Below are positions 7,717-16,662 of a stretch of DNA of 53,534 bases, piece by piece. Positions within the stretch are counted from its first letter, which is position 1. Every line of letters starts with the position of its first letter. A program made the translations under genes and the position numbers. The DNA is from Rubrobacteraceae bacterium (lineage in GTDB: Bacteria > Actinomycetota > Rubrobacteria > Rubrobacterales > Rubrobacteraceae). The stretch lies in NCBI GenBank assembly GCA_023511405.1, contig JAIMBO010000007.1:1-53534 (forward strand), written 5' to 3'. Below the pieces are notes generated by a model that had not been told where the DNA came from, made no database searches, and worked only from the letters and a program-made list of their open reading frames with translations.

Positions 7717-8655
7717 GTGATGGCGCTCTCGCACACGCCGGTCATGCTCGAGGAGGTGATGGAGGCGCTCGACCTCCGGGGCTCCGAGACGGTGGTCGAC
7801 GCCACCTTCGGCGGCGGCGGGCACACCCGCAGGATACTGGAGCTGCTCGGGGAGGATGGGAGAGTCGTTGGGGTGGACCGGGACCCGGAGGCGGGGCGGC
7901 GGGCCGCGCTGGTGCGCGACGCGCGCTTCGTCTTCCGTCCCGGCCCCTACGACGAGGTCCTGCGGGAGATGGTCGAGGAGGGCTGGCGGGTCGACGCGGT
8001 CCTCTTCGACCTCGGGCTCTCGAGCCACCAGGTCGACGACCCCGGCCGGGGCTTCAGCTACGTGCGCGAGGGGCCGCTGGACATGAGGATGGACCCGACC
8101 TCTGGCGTCTCCGCGGCGGACTTCCTGAACGGGGCTTCCGAAGAAGAGATCACGGAGGTCCTCGTGCGCCACGGGGACGTCGTGCGGGGCGAGGCCCGCC
8201 GCATCGCGCGGGAGGTCGTCGCGCGGCGCCCGCTTTCGACCACGACGGATCTCGCGGAGGCGGTGAGGGCGGCGGTCGGCTGGAGGCGTCGGGGGGGCAA
8301 TCCTGCCAAGCGCGTCTTTCAGGCGGTGAGGATGCACGTCAACGACGAGCCCGGCGGGCTCCGGCGCGCGCTCGAGGCCACGGAGCGTCTGCTCCGGGAG
8401 GGAGGGAGGCTCGTGGTCGTCTCCTTCCACTCCGGGGAGGACCGGATCGTCAAGCGGTTCATAAAGGAGAGGGAGGGCAGGTGCACCTGTCCCCCGGAGC
8501 TGCCGGTCTGCGTCTGCGGGGCCCGTCCGACGTTCCGGCGGGCGAAGGTGATGCGTCCCTCGCGGGAAGAGGTGGGGCGCAACCCCCGCAGCGCCTCCGC
8601 CCGGCTCAGGAGCGCCGTACGTACCGCCGAGCCTCCGAGGGAGGGTGAGGCTTAG
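7717..8655 (+). CDS. rsmH: 16S rRNA (cytosine1402-N4)-methyltransferase RsmH
   Basis: 312 residues (formerly MraW). SAM-dependent methylation of C1402 in the ribosomal P site. The SAM-binding FGGGGHTRRIL loop is at residues 31-41, the VDAVLFDLGLSSHQVD block follows near 95, and NPAKRVFQAVRMHVN with VVSFHSGEDRIVKRF near the end are diagnostic. A CTCPPELPVCVCG cysteine cluster lies near the C-terminus, as in many family members. Starts at GTG 7717, or ATG three bases later, two bases after mraZ; the SD is within the mraZ end. Confidence 0.96.
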   Translation: MMALSHTPVMLEEVMEALDLRGSETVVDATFGGGGHTRRILELLGEDGRVVGVDRDPEAGRRAALVRDARFVFRPGPYDEVLREMVEEGWRVDAVLFDLGLSSHQVDDPGRGFSYVREGPLDMRMDPTSGVSAADFLNGASEEEITEVLVRHGDVVRGEARRIAREVVARRPLSTTTDLAEAVRAAVGWRRRGGNPAKRVFQAVRMHVNDEPGGLRRALEATERLLREGGRLVVVSFHSGEDRIVKRFIKEREGRCTCPPELPVCVCGARPTFRRAKVMRPSREEVGRNPRSASARLRSAVRTAEPPREGEA

Positions 8656-9111
8656 GTGGCCGTCCCGCAGGAGAACCGGGGGCGTGCGTGGTCGCCGGAG
8701 ATCTGGGAGAGGGGCGACGAGCGGGAGCGTGAGATCCGGCGGCGCGAGATCCGGCGCCGCCGGCAGATGCGCCGGCGTGCCGCCATCCGGCGCCGGAGGT
8801 TCCTCGCGCTCGTCGTCGTCCCCGTGCTGCTGATGCTCGGCAACGTCTACGTGCACGCCATCTCGAGCCGGCTGGACGCCCGGGTGCAGGATCTCAGGCA
8901 GCAGCAGGCCCGGATGCAGGCTCAGGGGGAGAAGCTCGACGTCCGGGTGGCGCGGCTTTCGCGGCCGCAGAGGATACGCACCCTGGCACGTACGGAGCTC
9001 GGGATGAAGGACCCGGGCGGCAACGAGATGAAGGTCTACGTCGTAGGGAGAAAGATCGGGGAGGATGGGGAGAATGCCCAGAAGAAGAGCGCCAAAGGAG
9101 GAGGAAGATAG
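8656..9111 (+). CDS. ftsL: FtsL-like division protein
   Basis: 151 residues, in the position between rsmH and ftsI normally taken by ftsL. A highly basic cytoplasmic segment (residues ~20-48, mostly Arg and Glu) precedes one membrane segment (49-68), then an extracytoplasmic coiled coil (70-100) ending in RIRTLARTELGM, the usual FtsL/DivIC tail. FtsL bridges FtsQ, DivIC and the FtsWI synthase. The arginine load of the cytoplasmic part is unusually high. GTG start immediately after rsmH; the 3' end overlaps ftsI by 47 bases. FtsL sequences diverge strongly, so position and topology carry the call. Confidence 0.85.
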   Translation: MAVPQENRGRAWSPEIWERGDEREREIRRREIRRRRQMRRRAAIRRRRFLALVVVPVLLMLGNVYVHAISSRLDARVQDLRQQQARMQAQGEKLDVRVARLSRPQRIRTLARTELGMKDPGGNEMKVYVVGRKIGEDGENAQKKSAKGGGR

Positions 9112-10795
9112 GCGGAGGATGAAAACCGGGCGCGGGAGACGATCCCGCGCGCGTCCCGGATCCGGCCGCTCGCGCCTGCGGGCGGTGGCGGCCGGGGTGG
9201 CCGTCGCGGGGATTCTCCTGGGCAGCAGGGCGGCCTATCTGAGCCTGGACGGTACCGGGGCGTACAGGGCTTTGGCCTCCGAGCAGGCGGGGGGAGTGGC
9301 CCAGCAGGACGCCGCCGCCGGGCGCGGGAGCATCCTCGGCGCCGGCGGTCAGAAGCTCGCGACCTCCGTCAGGACCGCCGACGTGGTGGCCACGCCCTAC
9401 CAGATCAAAGACCCGAAGAAGGCCGCCGCGAAGCTCGCGCGCGTCCTCGGGGGGCAGATGAAGCAGAAAGAGATCGAGGGGCTGCTCACCAAACGGGGGT
9501 CGAACGGCAGGCTGAGCGGTTACAGCGTCGTGGCCCGGAACGTGGACCTCGACGTCGCTCGCAGGGTGCGCGACCTCGGCATAGAGGGTATATACACCAT
9601 GCCGGACGCGAAGAGGGTCTATCCGGATGGTGATCTCGCGAGCCAGCTTCTCGGTTACTACAGCGACTACGGCAGGGCCTACGGGGGCGTGGAGGCGACC
9701 TACGACAAGAAGCTCTCGAAGGGGCAAGACGTGCGCCTGACCATAAACGCCGCGGTGCAGCAGCAGCTGCAGAAGGCCCTCTCGGACTCCATGCACCGCT
9801 TCCACGCGAGGAGCGCCAGGGGGCTCGTCATGAACGTGCGGGACGGGTCCATCGTCGCGCTCGCCAACGTTCCCGGCTACGACGACAACCACTACGACCA
9901 GGCGCCGGGCGCACTCCAGCGCGACCGGGTGCTCACCGACCCGTACGAGCCGGGCTCGACCTTCAAGGCCTTCACGGTCGCCGCGGCGTTGCAGGAGGGG
10001 GTCATAACGCCCCACACCACCTTCGCGGTGCCGGATCAGATCCAGATCCCCGGTGCCGTGGTGCACGATTCCCTGCCGCACCCGGTGGAGCAGATGACCC
10101 CGGCGAAGGTCTTGCAGGTCTCGAGCAACGTGGGGGCGACCAAGATCGCCGAGAGGCTCGGGGGGCGGCGGCTCTACGAGTACATAAAGCGGTTCGGGTT
10201 CGGGAAGAAGACCGGGATAGACCTCGCCGGCGAGTCGCCGGGGTACGTGCCTCCGTATCGGCAGTGGAGCGGGACGACGATAGGCAACATCCCGTTCGGG
10301 CAGGGGCTCACCGTCACCCCGCTGCAGCTCGCCGCCGGCTACGCGGCGATCGCCAACGGCGGCCGGCTCGTCACCCCGCACGTGGTGCAGGGGCACGACA
10401 CGAAGCCCGGACCCCGGGTGATAAGCCCCAGAACCTCATCTATAGTAAACGGGATGCTCCAGAGCGTGGTCGACAAGGGGACGGGAGTTTGCGCCAGGAT
10501 CCCAGGATACCGGGTCGCCGGGAAGACCGGGACGGCCCAGAAGGTCGATCCCGCGACCGGCACCTATTCGAGCACGGACTACGTCGCGTCGTTCATCGGG
10601 TTCGCCCCGGCGAACGACCCCAGGTACCTGGTGCTCATGATCGTCGACGACCCGCAGGGGGACATCTACGGCGAGACGGTCGTGGCACCGTACTTCAGGG
10701 AGGTCATGGGCTACACATTGAGCTACTACAACGTGCCGCCCGACCCACGGGTCGCGGGCGTGGCCCCCGACAAGAAGGCGGTCTGCCGGACATGA
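9065..10795 (+). CDS. ftsI: Peptidoglycan transpeptidase FtsI / PBP3 type (class B PBP)
   Basis: 576 residues. Crosslinks septal peptidoglycan with FtsW. Basic N-terminus, one membrane anchor at about 39-58, pedestal domain, then a transpeptidase domain with all three motifs: S298-T-F-K301 (nucleophile Ser298), S353-S-N355 and K487-T-G489. No PASTA repeats follow, unlike Bacillus SpoVD. Several ATG codons are available near the start (9065, 9074, 9119); the first overlaps ftsL by 47 bases. The ATGA at the end overlaps murF by four bases. Confidence 0.95.
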   Translation: MGRMPRRRAPKEEEDRRRMKTGRGRRSRARPGSGRSRLRAVAAGVAVAGILLGSRAAYLSLDGTGAYRALASEQAGGVAQQDAAAGRGSILGAGGQKLATSVRTADVVATPYQIKDPKKAAAKLARVLGGQMKQKEIEGLLTKRGSNGRLSGYSVVARNVDLDVARRVRDLGIEGIYTMPDAKRVYPDGDLASQLLGYYSDYGRAYGGVEATYDKKLSKGQDVRLTINAAVQQQLQKALSDSMHRFHARSARGLVMNVRDGSIVALANVPGYDDNHYDQAPGALQRDRVLTDPYEPGSTFKAFTVAAALQEGVITPHTTFAVPDQIQIPGAVVHDSLPHPVEQMTPAKVLQVSSNVGATKIAERLGGRRLYEYIKRFGFGKKTGIDLAGESPGYVPPYRQWSGTTIGNIPFGQGLTVTPLQLAAGYAAIANGGRLVTPHVVQGHDTKPGPRVISPRTSSIVNGMLQSVVDKGTGVCARIPGYRVAGKTGTAQKVDPATGTYSSTDYVASFIGFAPANDPRYLVLMIVDDPQGDIYGETVVAPYFREVMGYTLSYYNVPPDPRVAGVAPDKKAVCRT

Positions 10796-12171
10796 GGAGC
10801 ACGCCGCTCGAAGAGGTGGCCCGGGTGATCGGGGCCCGGATGGTGGGCGTACGGGCCGGACGGACGGTGCGCGGCGTGTGCATCGATTCCCGCCGGGCGG
10901 GGCCGGACGAGCTCTTCTTCGCGCTCAGGGGGCGCGTGGACGGCGCCGAGTACGCCGGGGACGCCCTCGCGCGCGGGGCGGTGGCGGTGGTCGCCGGCCG
11001 GCCGGTCGAGGGGCCCACGCTCGTGGTGGGCGACCCGCTCGACGCTCTGCAGCGTCTGGCGCGCTGGAGCATCGAGACCTGGGAGCCCGAGCCCCCGGTC
11101 GTCGTCGGGATAACCGGCAGCGTCGGCAAGACCACGACAAAGGACGCGCTCGCCGCCATCCTGAGGACGGCGGGCAGGCACGTTACCGCCACCGGCGGCA
11201 ACTACAACAACGAGATCGGGCTGCCGCTCACCGTACTCTCGGCGAACGAGAGCTCGGAGGTGATGGTGCTCGAGATGGGGGCGACGCACGAGGGTGACAT
11301 CGCCCACCTCTGCCGGATCGCCCCCCCGCAGGTGGGTGTTCTCACCGCCATCGCCCCGGTGCACCTGGACACTTTCGGGAGCATCGAGGGCATCGCCCGG
11401 GGCAAGGGGGAGCTCGCGCGCTCGCTTCCCGACGACGGCGTGATGGTCGCGCCGGTGGGGGTTCCCCCGGCCGCGATCGCCGAGGGGAGGAACCTCCGCC
11501 GCCGGATAACCTTCGGCCGGGGGCGGCAGGAAGGCGTGGACCTCTGGGCCTCGGAGGTCAGGGAAGGGCCGGAAGGGCTCGGTTTCAGGATGCACCTCGG
11601 ACGGCGGAGCGTGCCGGTGCAAAGCCCCGTCTTCGGGACGCACCTGGTCGAGCCGCTGCTCGCCGCCTCGGGCGGGGCGCTCGCTCTGGGGCTCTCGCTG
11701 GAGGAGTGCGCGGCGGGGCTCTCGCGGGTGAAGCGTACCGGGCTGCGCGGGGAGGTCTACCGCCTGCGGGGGGACATAGTGCTCTACGACGACACCTACA
11801 ACGCCTCTCCGGCGGCGATGCAGGCCGTGCTGCGCTACGCGAGGGCTCAGGCCGGAGAGCAGGGGCGGAGGTGCGTCGCCGTGCTCGGCGGGATGTACGA
11901 GCTCGGGCTCTGGGCCCGGGAGTACCACCGGGAGATCGGACGCCTCGCGGACGAGCTCGGCTTCGATCTTCTGGTCTGCGTGGGCGACGAGGCGCGCTGG
12001 TACGCCGAGGGTTTCTCCGGCGAGGCCATCCTGTGCGGGGACGTCGAAGAGGCGCACGGGGTGCTGGAGGAGCGCCTGGAGGACGGGGATTACGTGGTCG
12101 TCAAGGGGTCGCGCGGCGTCGGGCTCGATGCCCTGACCCGCAGGCTGAGAGAGAACCTGGCCGTTGTTTAG
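10792..12171 (+). CDS. murF: UDP-N-acetylmuramoyl-tripeptide--D-alanyl-D-alanine ligase
   Basis: 459 residues, the last cytoplasmic ligase of muramyl-pentapeptide synthesis. Mur-ligase N-domain, then the ATP loop GITGSVGKTTTK at 106-117, the GGNYNNEIGLPLTVL block, LEMGATHEGDI, and DDTYNASPAAMQAVL in the C-terminal domain, which is the MurF-specific signature. ATG at 10792 overlaps the ftsI stop by four bases, which suggests translational coupling. Longer upstream frames are antisense or out-of-frame shadows of ftsI. Confidence 0.96.
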   Translation: MRSTPLEEVARVIGARMVGVRAGRTVRGVCIDSRRAGPDELFFALRGRVDGAEYAGDALARGAVAVVAGRPVEGPTLVVGDPLDALQRLARWSIETWEPEPPVVVGITGSVGKTTTKDALAAILRTAGRHVTATGGNYNNEIGLPLTVLSANESSEVMVLEMGATHEGDIAHLCRIAPPQVGVLTAIAPVHLDTFGSIEGIARGKGELARSLPDDGVMVAPVGVPPAAIAEGRNLRRRITFGRGRQEGVDLWASEVREGPEGLGFRMHLGRRSVPVQSPVFGTHLVEPLLAASGGALALGLSLEECAAGLSRVKRTGLRGEVYRLRGDIVLYDDTYNASPAAMQAVLRYARAQAGEQGRRCVAVLGGMYELGLWAREYHREIGRLADELGFDLLVCVGDEARWYAEGFSGEAILCGDVEEAHGVLEERLEDGDYVVVKGSRGVGLDALTRRLRENLAVV

Positions 12172-13156
12172 CGTGATTCTGGGAGCCGGGGTCGCTTTCT
12201 TCGTGACGGTCAGCCTCGGCTCCAAGTTCATAGCGTTTCTGCAGAGCCGGAAGTTCGGCCAGTTCGTGCGCGAGGAGGGTCCGCAGACGCACCTGATCAA
12301 GGCGGGCACCCCGACGATGGGCGGGGTGGTCATGCTGCTGGGGCTCCTGGGGGCGCTGGTGGTCGTGGCGCGGCTCAACTGGACGACGGTGGCGATGCTG
12401 ATAATCATCGCGGTGGCCGCCGGGATCGGGCTCTACGACGACTGGCAGAAGATCTCCAAGCGGCGCAGCGAGGGGCTGAGCGCCCGCTACAAGTTCCTCT
12501 TGCAGGTGGGGGCGGTGGTGGTCGCGGACGTGCTGGCGCTGCACTACGTCGGGATGACGCAGGAGGTCGTGGTGCCGGGGCTCGACCGGAACCTGATGCT
12601 CGGTCCCGGATCGCTCGGGGTGGTGTTCTTCTGTTTGTTCTCGCTGCTCGTCATAGCCGGGACGACGAACGCGGTGAACCTCACCGACGGGCTCGACGGG
12701 CTCGCGGCCGGGACCGGAACGCTGGCGCTCGCCGCCTACACCGGGATAGCCTTCCTCGAGCGGCAGTACGACGTGGCCGTGATCTGCGGGGCGATGGCCG
12801 GGGCGGCGGTCGGCTTCCTGTGGTACAACGCGCACCCCGCGGAGGTGTTCATGGGGGATACCGGGTCCCTGGCCATCGGAGGGGTGCTCTCCGCGGCCGC
12901 CATCCTGACCAAGACCGAGCTGATCCTGCCGGTGGTGGGCGGGCTGTTCGTCATAGAGGCCCTCTCGGTGATCATCCAGTACACGGTCTTCAAGATGACC
13001 GGCCGGCGGGTGTTCAAGATGGCCCCGATCCACCACCACTTCGAGCTCTCGGGGTGGAAGGAGAACAAGGTCGTGGTGCGTTTCTGGATCGTGCAGGCGG
13101 CCTTCGCCGCCTCGGGGTTCATCCTCTACTACTTCACCCTCTACAACCCGGCGTGA
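12164..13156 (+). CDS. mraY: Phospho-N-acetylmuramoyl-pentapeptide-transferase
   Basis: 330 residues, about ten membrane segments. Makes lipid I on undecaprenyl phosphate. Visible signatures: MGGVVMLLG near residue 52, the aspartate pair in YDDWQK (91-96), NLTDGLDGLAAG starting at 172 and the APIHHHFEL loop near residue 287. TTG at 12164 overlaps the murF end by eight bases; GTG at 12173 is a less likely alternative because it would shorten the first helix. Confidence 0.96.
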   Translation: MFSVILGAGVAFFVTVSLGSKFIAFLQSRKFGQFVREEGPQTHLIKAGTPTMGGVVMLLGLLGALVVVARLNWTTVAMLIIIAVAAGIGLYDDWQKISKRRSEGLSARYKFLLQVGAVVVADVLALHYVGMTQEVVVPGLDRNLMLGPGSLGVVFFCLFSLLVIAGTTNAVNLTDGLDGLAAGTGTLALAAYTGIAFLERQYDVAVICGAMAGAAVGFLWYNAHPAEVFMGDTGSLAIGGVLSAAAILTKTELILPVVGGLFVIEALSVIIQYTVFKMTGRRVFKMAPIHHHFELSGWKENKVVVRFWIVQAAFAASGFILYYFTLYNPA

Positions 13157-13163
13157 GGAGGTC

Positions 13164-14489
13164 ATGAAGTCAGGGAAGACACTGGTTTACGGGCTCGGGG
13201 AGTCGGGGCGCGCGGCGTGCCGGGCGCTGCTCGATGAGGGCGGGATGGGGGTCGTCGCCGCGGACCTGGCGGACTCCCCGGAGCTGCGCCGGGTCGTGCG
13301 GGAGCTCGGGGTCGAGGGACGGCTCGGGGTCTCCCCGGACGAAGCCCTGGAGGGCGTCGGGCGGGTGGTGGTGAGCCCGGGCGTGCCGCCCTCCGACCCG
13401 GTGCTCTCGGCCGCGGAGAAGAGGGGGATGGAGATCGTGCCCGAGGTCGGGGTCGCGCTCGGGATGCTCGGAGGTGGGGTGCGGGTCGCGGCGGTGACGG
13501 GCACCAACGGCAAGACCACCGTGGTGGACATGGCGGGCGCGATGCTGCGCGAGGCCGGCTTGGATCACGCCGTGGCGGGCAACTCCTGGCGGGCGCTCAG
13601 CGGTTGTGTCGAGGAGGCGCGGCGCGCGGGGGTGCTGCTGCTCGAGCTCTCCTCCTTCCAGCTCCACTACCTCGAAGGGTTCGGTTTCGAGGCCGCGGCC
13701 CTCCTCAACGTGCGGCCGGACCACCTCGACTGGCACTCCTCCTTCGAGGAGTACGCCCGGGACAAGCTCAGGATCTTCGCGGGGCAGCGGCCGGAGGATC
13801 TCGCCGTCGTGAGCGCCCGTGACCCGGTCGGGAGCGGGGCGGTGTCCTCACTCGCGGCCGAGACGCTCGTGGTCGGGGAGGAGGGAACGGAGGTGCGCGA
13901 CGGGTGGCTCCTTCTGCGCGGCGAGCGTCTCGTCGAGACCGGGCGGCTCTCTTTCACCGGCCGGCACAACCTGGAGAACGCGCTCTTCGCGGCGGCCCTG
14001 GCGCAGAGGCTCGGCGCGGACCGGGCCGGGATCGCCGCGGCCCTCGTCTCCTACCGGCTCAAGCCGCACCGCCTGCAGGTCGTCGCCGAACGGGGGGGCG
14101 TGCTCTACGTGGACGACTCGAAGGCGACCAACCCCTCCTCGGTCGCCGCCGCCCTGGAGAGCTTCGACCGGCCGGTGGTGCTCCTGCTCGGAGGCTCGGA
14201 GAAGGAGACCGGCTTCGGGGAGCTTCTGCCCGTCCTCGGCCGCTGCCGGGCGGTGGTCTGCTTCGGGAAGGCCGGGCCGGGGATACACGAATATCTGGCG
14301 CGGGAGGCGGCGATGGACGGGAGGCTGTTGCTGGTGCCCGACCTCGCCCGGGCGGTGGAGGCGGCGCGTCGGGAGGCCCGGGCCGGGGACGTGGTGCTCC
14401 TCTCGCCCGGATGCGCGAGCTTCGACGAGTTCTCCGGATACGCCGAGCGGGGAGAGGCCTTCACCCGGCTCGTGAAGGAGGAGGGATAG
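13164..14489 (+). CDS. murD: UDP-N-acetylmuramoylalanine--D-glutamate ligase
   Basis: 441 residues. Adds D-Glu to UDP-MurNAc-L-Ala. Rossmann-like N-domain (YGLGESGRAA), the ATP loop VTGTNGKTT at 111-119, LLELSSFQLHYLEGF, LNVRPDHLDWH and YVDDSKATNPSSVAAAL in the C-domain are MurD-specific. ATG eight bases after mraY with GGAGG at 13157-13161. Abuts ftsW with no gap. Confidence 0.96.
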   Translation: MKSGKTLVYGLGESGRAACRALLDEGGMGVVAADLADSPELRRVVRELGVEGRLGVSPDEALEGVGRVVVSPGVPPSDPVLSAAEKRGMEIVPEVGVALGMLGGGVRVAAVTGTNGKTTVVDMAGAMLREAGLDHAVAGNSWRALSGCVEEARRAGVLLLELSSFQLHYLEGFGFEAAALLNVRPDHLDWHSSFEEYARDKLRIFAGQRPEDLAVVSARDPVGSGAVSSLAAETLVVGEEGTEVRDGWLLLRGERLVETGRLSFTGRHNLENALFAAALAQRLGADRAGIAAALVSYRLKPHRLQVVAERGGVLYVDDSKATNPSSVAAALESFDRPVVLLLGGSEKETGFGELLPVLGRCRAVVCFGKAGPGIHEYLAREAAMDGRLLLVPDLARAVEAARREARAGDVVLLSPGCASFDEFSGYAERGEAFTRLVKEEG

Positions 14490-15677
14490 ATGGGCCACGG
14501 TACCTCCCTGCGGTCCAACCTGTTCCTCGCCACGCTCGGGCTCTCGCTGCTCGGGGCGGTGATGGTCTACTCGGCCACCTACCGGGACTACGGGGCGCAC
14601 TACCTGATCGTGCGCGCGGCGCACATCGTGCTCGGGGTCGTCATCTTCGCGGTAGTCAGGAAGATCCGATACACCACGTGGCGCAGGGTCTACCCGGCCT
14701 TCTACCTGGCCGTGCTCGCGGCCCTGCTTCTGGTCCTGGTGCCGGGGATCGGGACCGAAGTCGGGGGGGCGAGGAGGTGGTTCGACCTGGGGTTTTTGAG
14801 CCTGCAGCCCTCGGAGTTCGCCAAGCTGGCCGCCATCTTCGTCGCGAGCTTCGCGCTCGCCCGCTACCGGCCCGGCCGGAAGTTCCCGGTCGGCGCGCTC
14901 GCGGCGGTCGGGCTGCTCTTCCTGCTGGTGGTCGCCGAGCCGGACTTCGGGACCTCGCTCGTGATCCTCTCCGGGGTCGGCGGGGTGCTCCTCGCCTCCG
15001 AGGTGCGAACCCGGAGCCTGCTCTCGCTGGGGGCCGTCTCTACCGTAGGGCTCGTCGGGGTCATGCTGCTCGAGCCCTACCGCAGGCAGCGGTTCCTCGC
15101 CTTCCTCGACCCGTGGTCCTCGGCCAGGGGATCGGGGTACCAGATCGTGCAGTCGATGCTGGCGATAAGGAGCGGCAACCTCCTCGGGGCCGGGCCCGGC
15201 GCCGGGGAGCGGGTGGCCTACATCCCGGAGATACGGACGGACATGGTCTTCGCGCTCATCGGCGAGGAGCTCGGCCTGATAGGGATGCTCGTCGTCATCG
15301 GGGTCTTCGTCTTCGTCGCGCTCGCCGGCTACAGGATCGCGCTCGGCGCGCCCACGACCGCCGCGCGCTGCGTGGCGGCCGGGATCACGACGATGCTCAC
15401 CGTTCAGGCGGTCTTCAACGTCGGGGCGGCGACCGGTGTGCTGCCGCTGGCCGGGATGACGCTCCCGTTCGTGAGCTACGGCGGATCGAGCCTGATGGTA
15501 TCTTTTGCAGCCGTCGGTATCCTCTACCGGATATCCGAGGACAGCGAGCGAGTGAGAGAGGTCGATGCGGGTGCGAGCGCCAGCGAGGATACTGATAGCG
15601 GGCGGCGGGACGGGCGGGCACGCGATCCCCGCGCTGTGCGTGGCCGGGGAGCTCGCCGGGCGGGGGGCCACGGTTGA
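14490..15677 (+). CDS. ftsW: Septal peptidoglycan polymerase FtsW (SEDS family)
   Basis: 395 residues with about ten membrane helices. SEDS glycosyltransferase that polymerises lipid II with FtsI. Recognisable blocks: GARRWFDLGFLSLQPSEFAKLA near residue 90, AEPDFGTSLVI, YQIVQSMLAIRSGNLLGAGPG and GMTLPFVSYGGSSLMVSFAAVGIL near the end. The last ~38 codons, which are Asp/Arg/Gly-rich, run 113 bases into murG in a different frame. That cytoplasmic tail either is a real overlapping coding segment or reflects relaxed stop placement. Confidence 0.95.
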   Translation: MGHGTSLRSNLFLATLGLSLLGAVMVYSATYRDYGAHYLIVRAAHIVLGVVIFAVVRKIRYTTWRRVYPAFYLAVLAALLLVLVPGIGTEVGGARRWFDLGFLSLQPSEFAKLAAIFVASFALARYRPGRKFPVGALAAVGLLFLLVVAEPDFGTSLVILSGVGGVLLASEVRTRSLLSLGAVSTVGLVGVMLLEPYRRQRFLAFLDPWSSARGSGYQIVQSMLAIRSGNLLGAGPGAGERVAYIPEIRTDMVFALIGEELGLIGMLVVIGVFVFVALAGYRIALGAPTTAARCVAAGITTMLTVQAVFNVGAATGVLPLAGMTLPFVSYGGSSLMVSFAAVGILYRISEDSERVREVDAGASASEDTDSGRRDGRARDPRAVRGRGARRAGGHG

Positions 15678-16662
15678 GTTCGTGGGCGCCTCTTCGGGGA
15701 TAGAGGCGGATCTGGTGCCCCGGGCGGGATACCCCTTCCACCCGCTGCCGCTGCGGGGGATGGCGGGCGGCGTCTTCGACCGGGGACGGGCGGCGGCGCT
15801 CTTCGCCCGGGCCGTGCTCGCCTGCCGCGGGCTGATGCGCTCTTTCGAGCCCGGTGCGGTGCTCGGGGTCGGGGGGTACGCGAGCGCGCCGGCGGTGGCC
15901 GCGGCCCGTTCGCTCGGGATACCGACGTTCCTGCACGAGCAGAACTCGGTGCCCGGCCGGGTGAACCGGCTGGCGAGCCGCGTGGCCTCCGGTACGTTCG
16001 TGACCTTCCCCGAGGCGGCCGGGGTGCTGCGCGGGGCGCGGGTGGTGGGGATGCCGACCCGGCGCGAGTTCTTCGCGGCGGACAGGGAGAGGGCGCTCGG
16101 AGAGCTCGGCCTCGAGCCGCCGGTCGTCCTCGTCTTCGGCGGGAGTGGGGGGGCGCTCAGGATCAACCTGGCCGCCCAGGAGGCCTTCGGCTCCGGCGAG
16201 ACCCCGTACACGGTGGTGCAGGTCGCGGGCAGGAGGGACTACGGCCGGCTCTCGACGAAGAACCCGCGGCACCTCATACTGGAGTACGAGCCCGAGCTTT
16301 GGCGCTACGTCGCGGCCTGCGAGCTCGCGGTCACGAGGGCCGGCGCCGGCTCGCTCTTCGACCTGGCGGCGGCCGGGAGGGCGGCTATACTCGTCCCCTA
16401 CCCCTACGCCGCCCAGGACCACCAGCTGCACAACGCCCGCTACTTCACCGAGCGCGGGGCGGCGGAGATGATGCTGGACGGGGAGGTCGACGCCCGGAGG
16501 TTGAGGGAGAGGGTCGAGGGGCTGCTCGGCGACGGGGAGCGCCGGGAGCGGCTCGCCGCCCGGATGAAAGAGCTGGCGACGCCGGATGCCGCCTCGGAGG
16601 TGGCCGCGGCCCTCGTCGAGGCGGCCCGGCGGAAGGAAGATCAGGGGAGGGTACGGAAGTGA
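15565..16662 (+). CDS. murG: UDP-GlcNAc--lipid I N-acetylglucosaminyltransferase MurG
   Basis: 365 residues, GT28 family, peripheral at the inner face of the membrane, converts lipid I to lipid II. The donor/acceptor loop GGGTGGH is at 13-19, HEQNSVPGRVNRLA near 114 and the second Gly-rich GGSGGALRIN near 192; TRAGAGSLFDLAAAGRAAILVPYP is the nucleotide-binding C-domain. The conserved start (RILIAGGGTGGH) fixes ATG 15565, well inside ftsW. GTGA overlap with murC. Confidence 0.96.
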   Translation: MRVRAPARILIAGGGTGGHAIPALCVAGELAGRGATVEFVGASSGIEADLVPRAGYPFHPLPLRGMAGGVFDRGRAAALFARAVLACRGLMRSFEPGAVLGVGGYASAPAVAAARSLGIPTFLHEQNSVPGRVNRLASRVASGTFVTFPEAAGVLRGARVVGMPTRREFFAADRERALGELGLEPPVVLVFGGSGGALRINLAAQEAFGSGETPYTVVQVAGRRDYGRLSTKNPRHLILEYEPELWRYVAACELAVTRAGAGSLFDLAAAGRAAILVPYPYAAQDHQLHNARYFTERGAAEMMLDGEVDARRLRERVEGLLGDGERRERLAARMKELATPDAASEVAAALVEAARRKEDQGRVRK

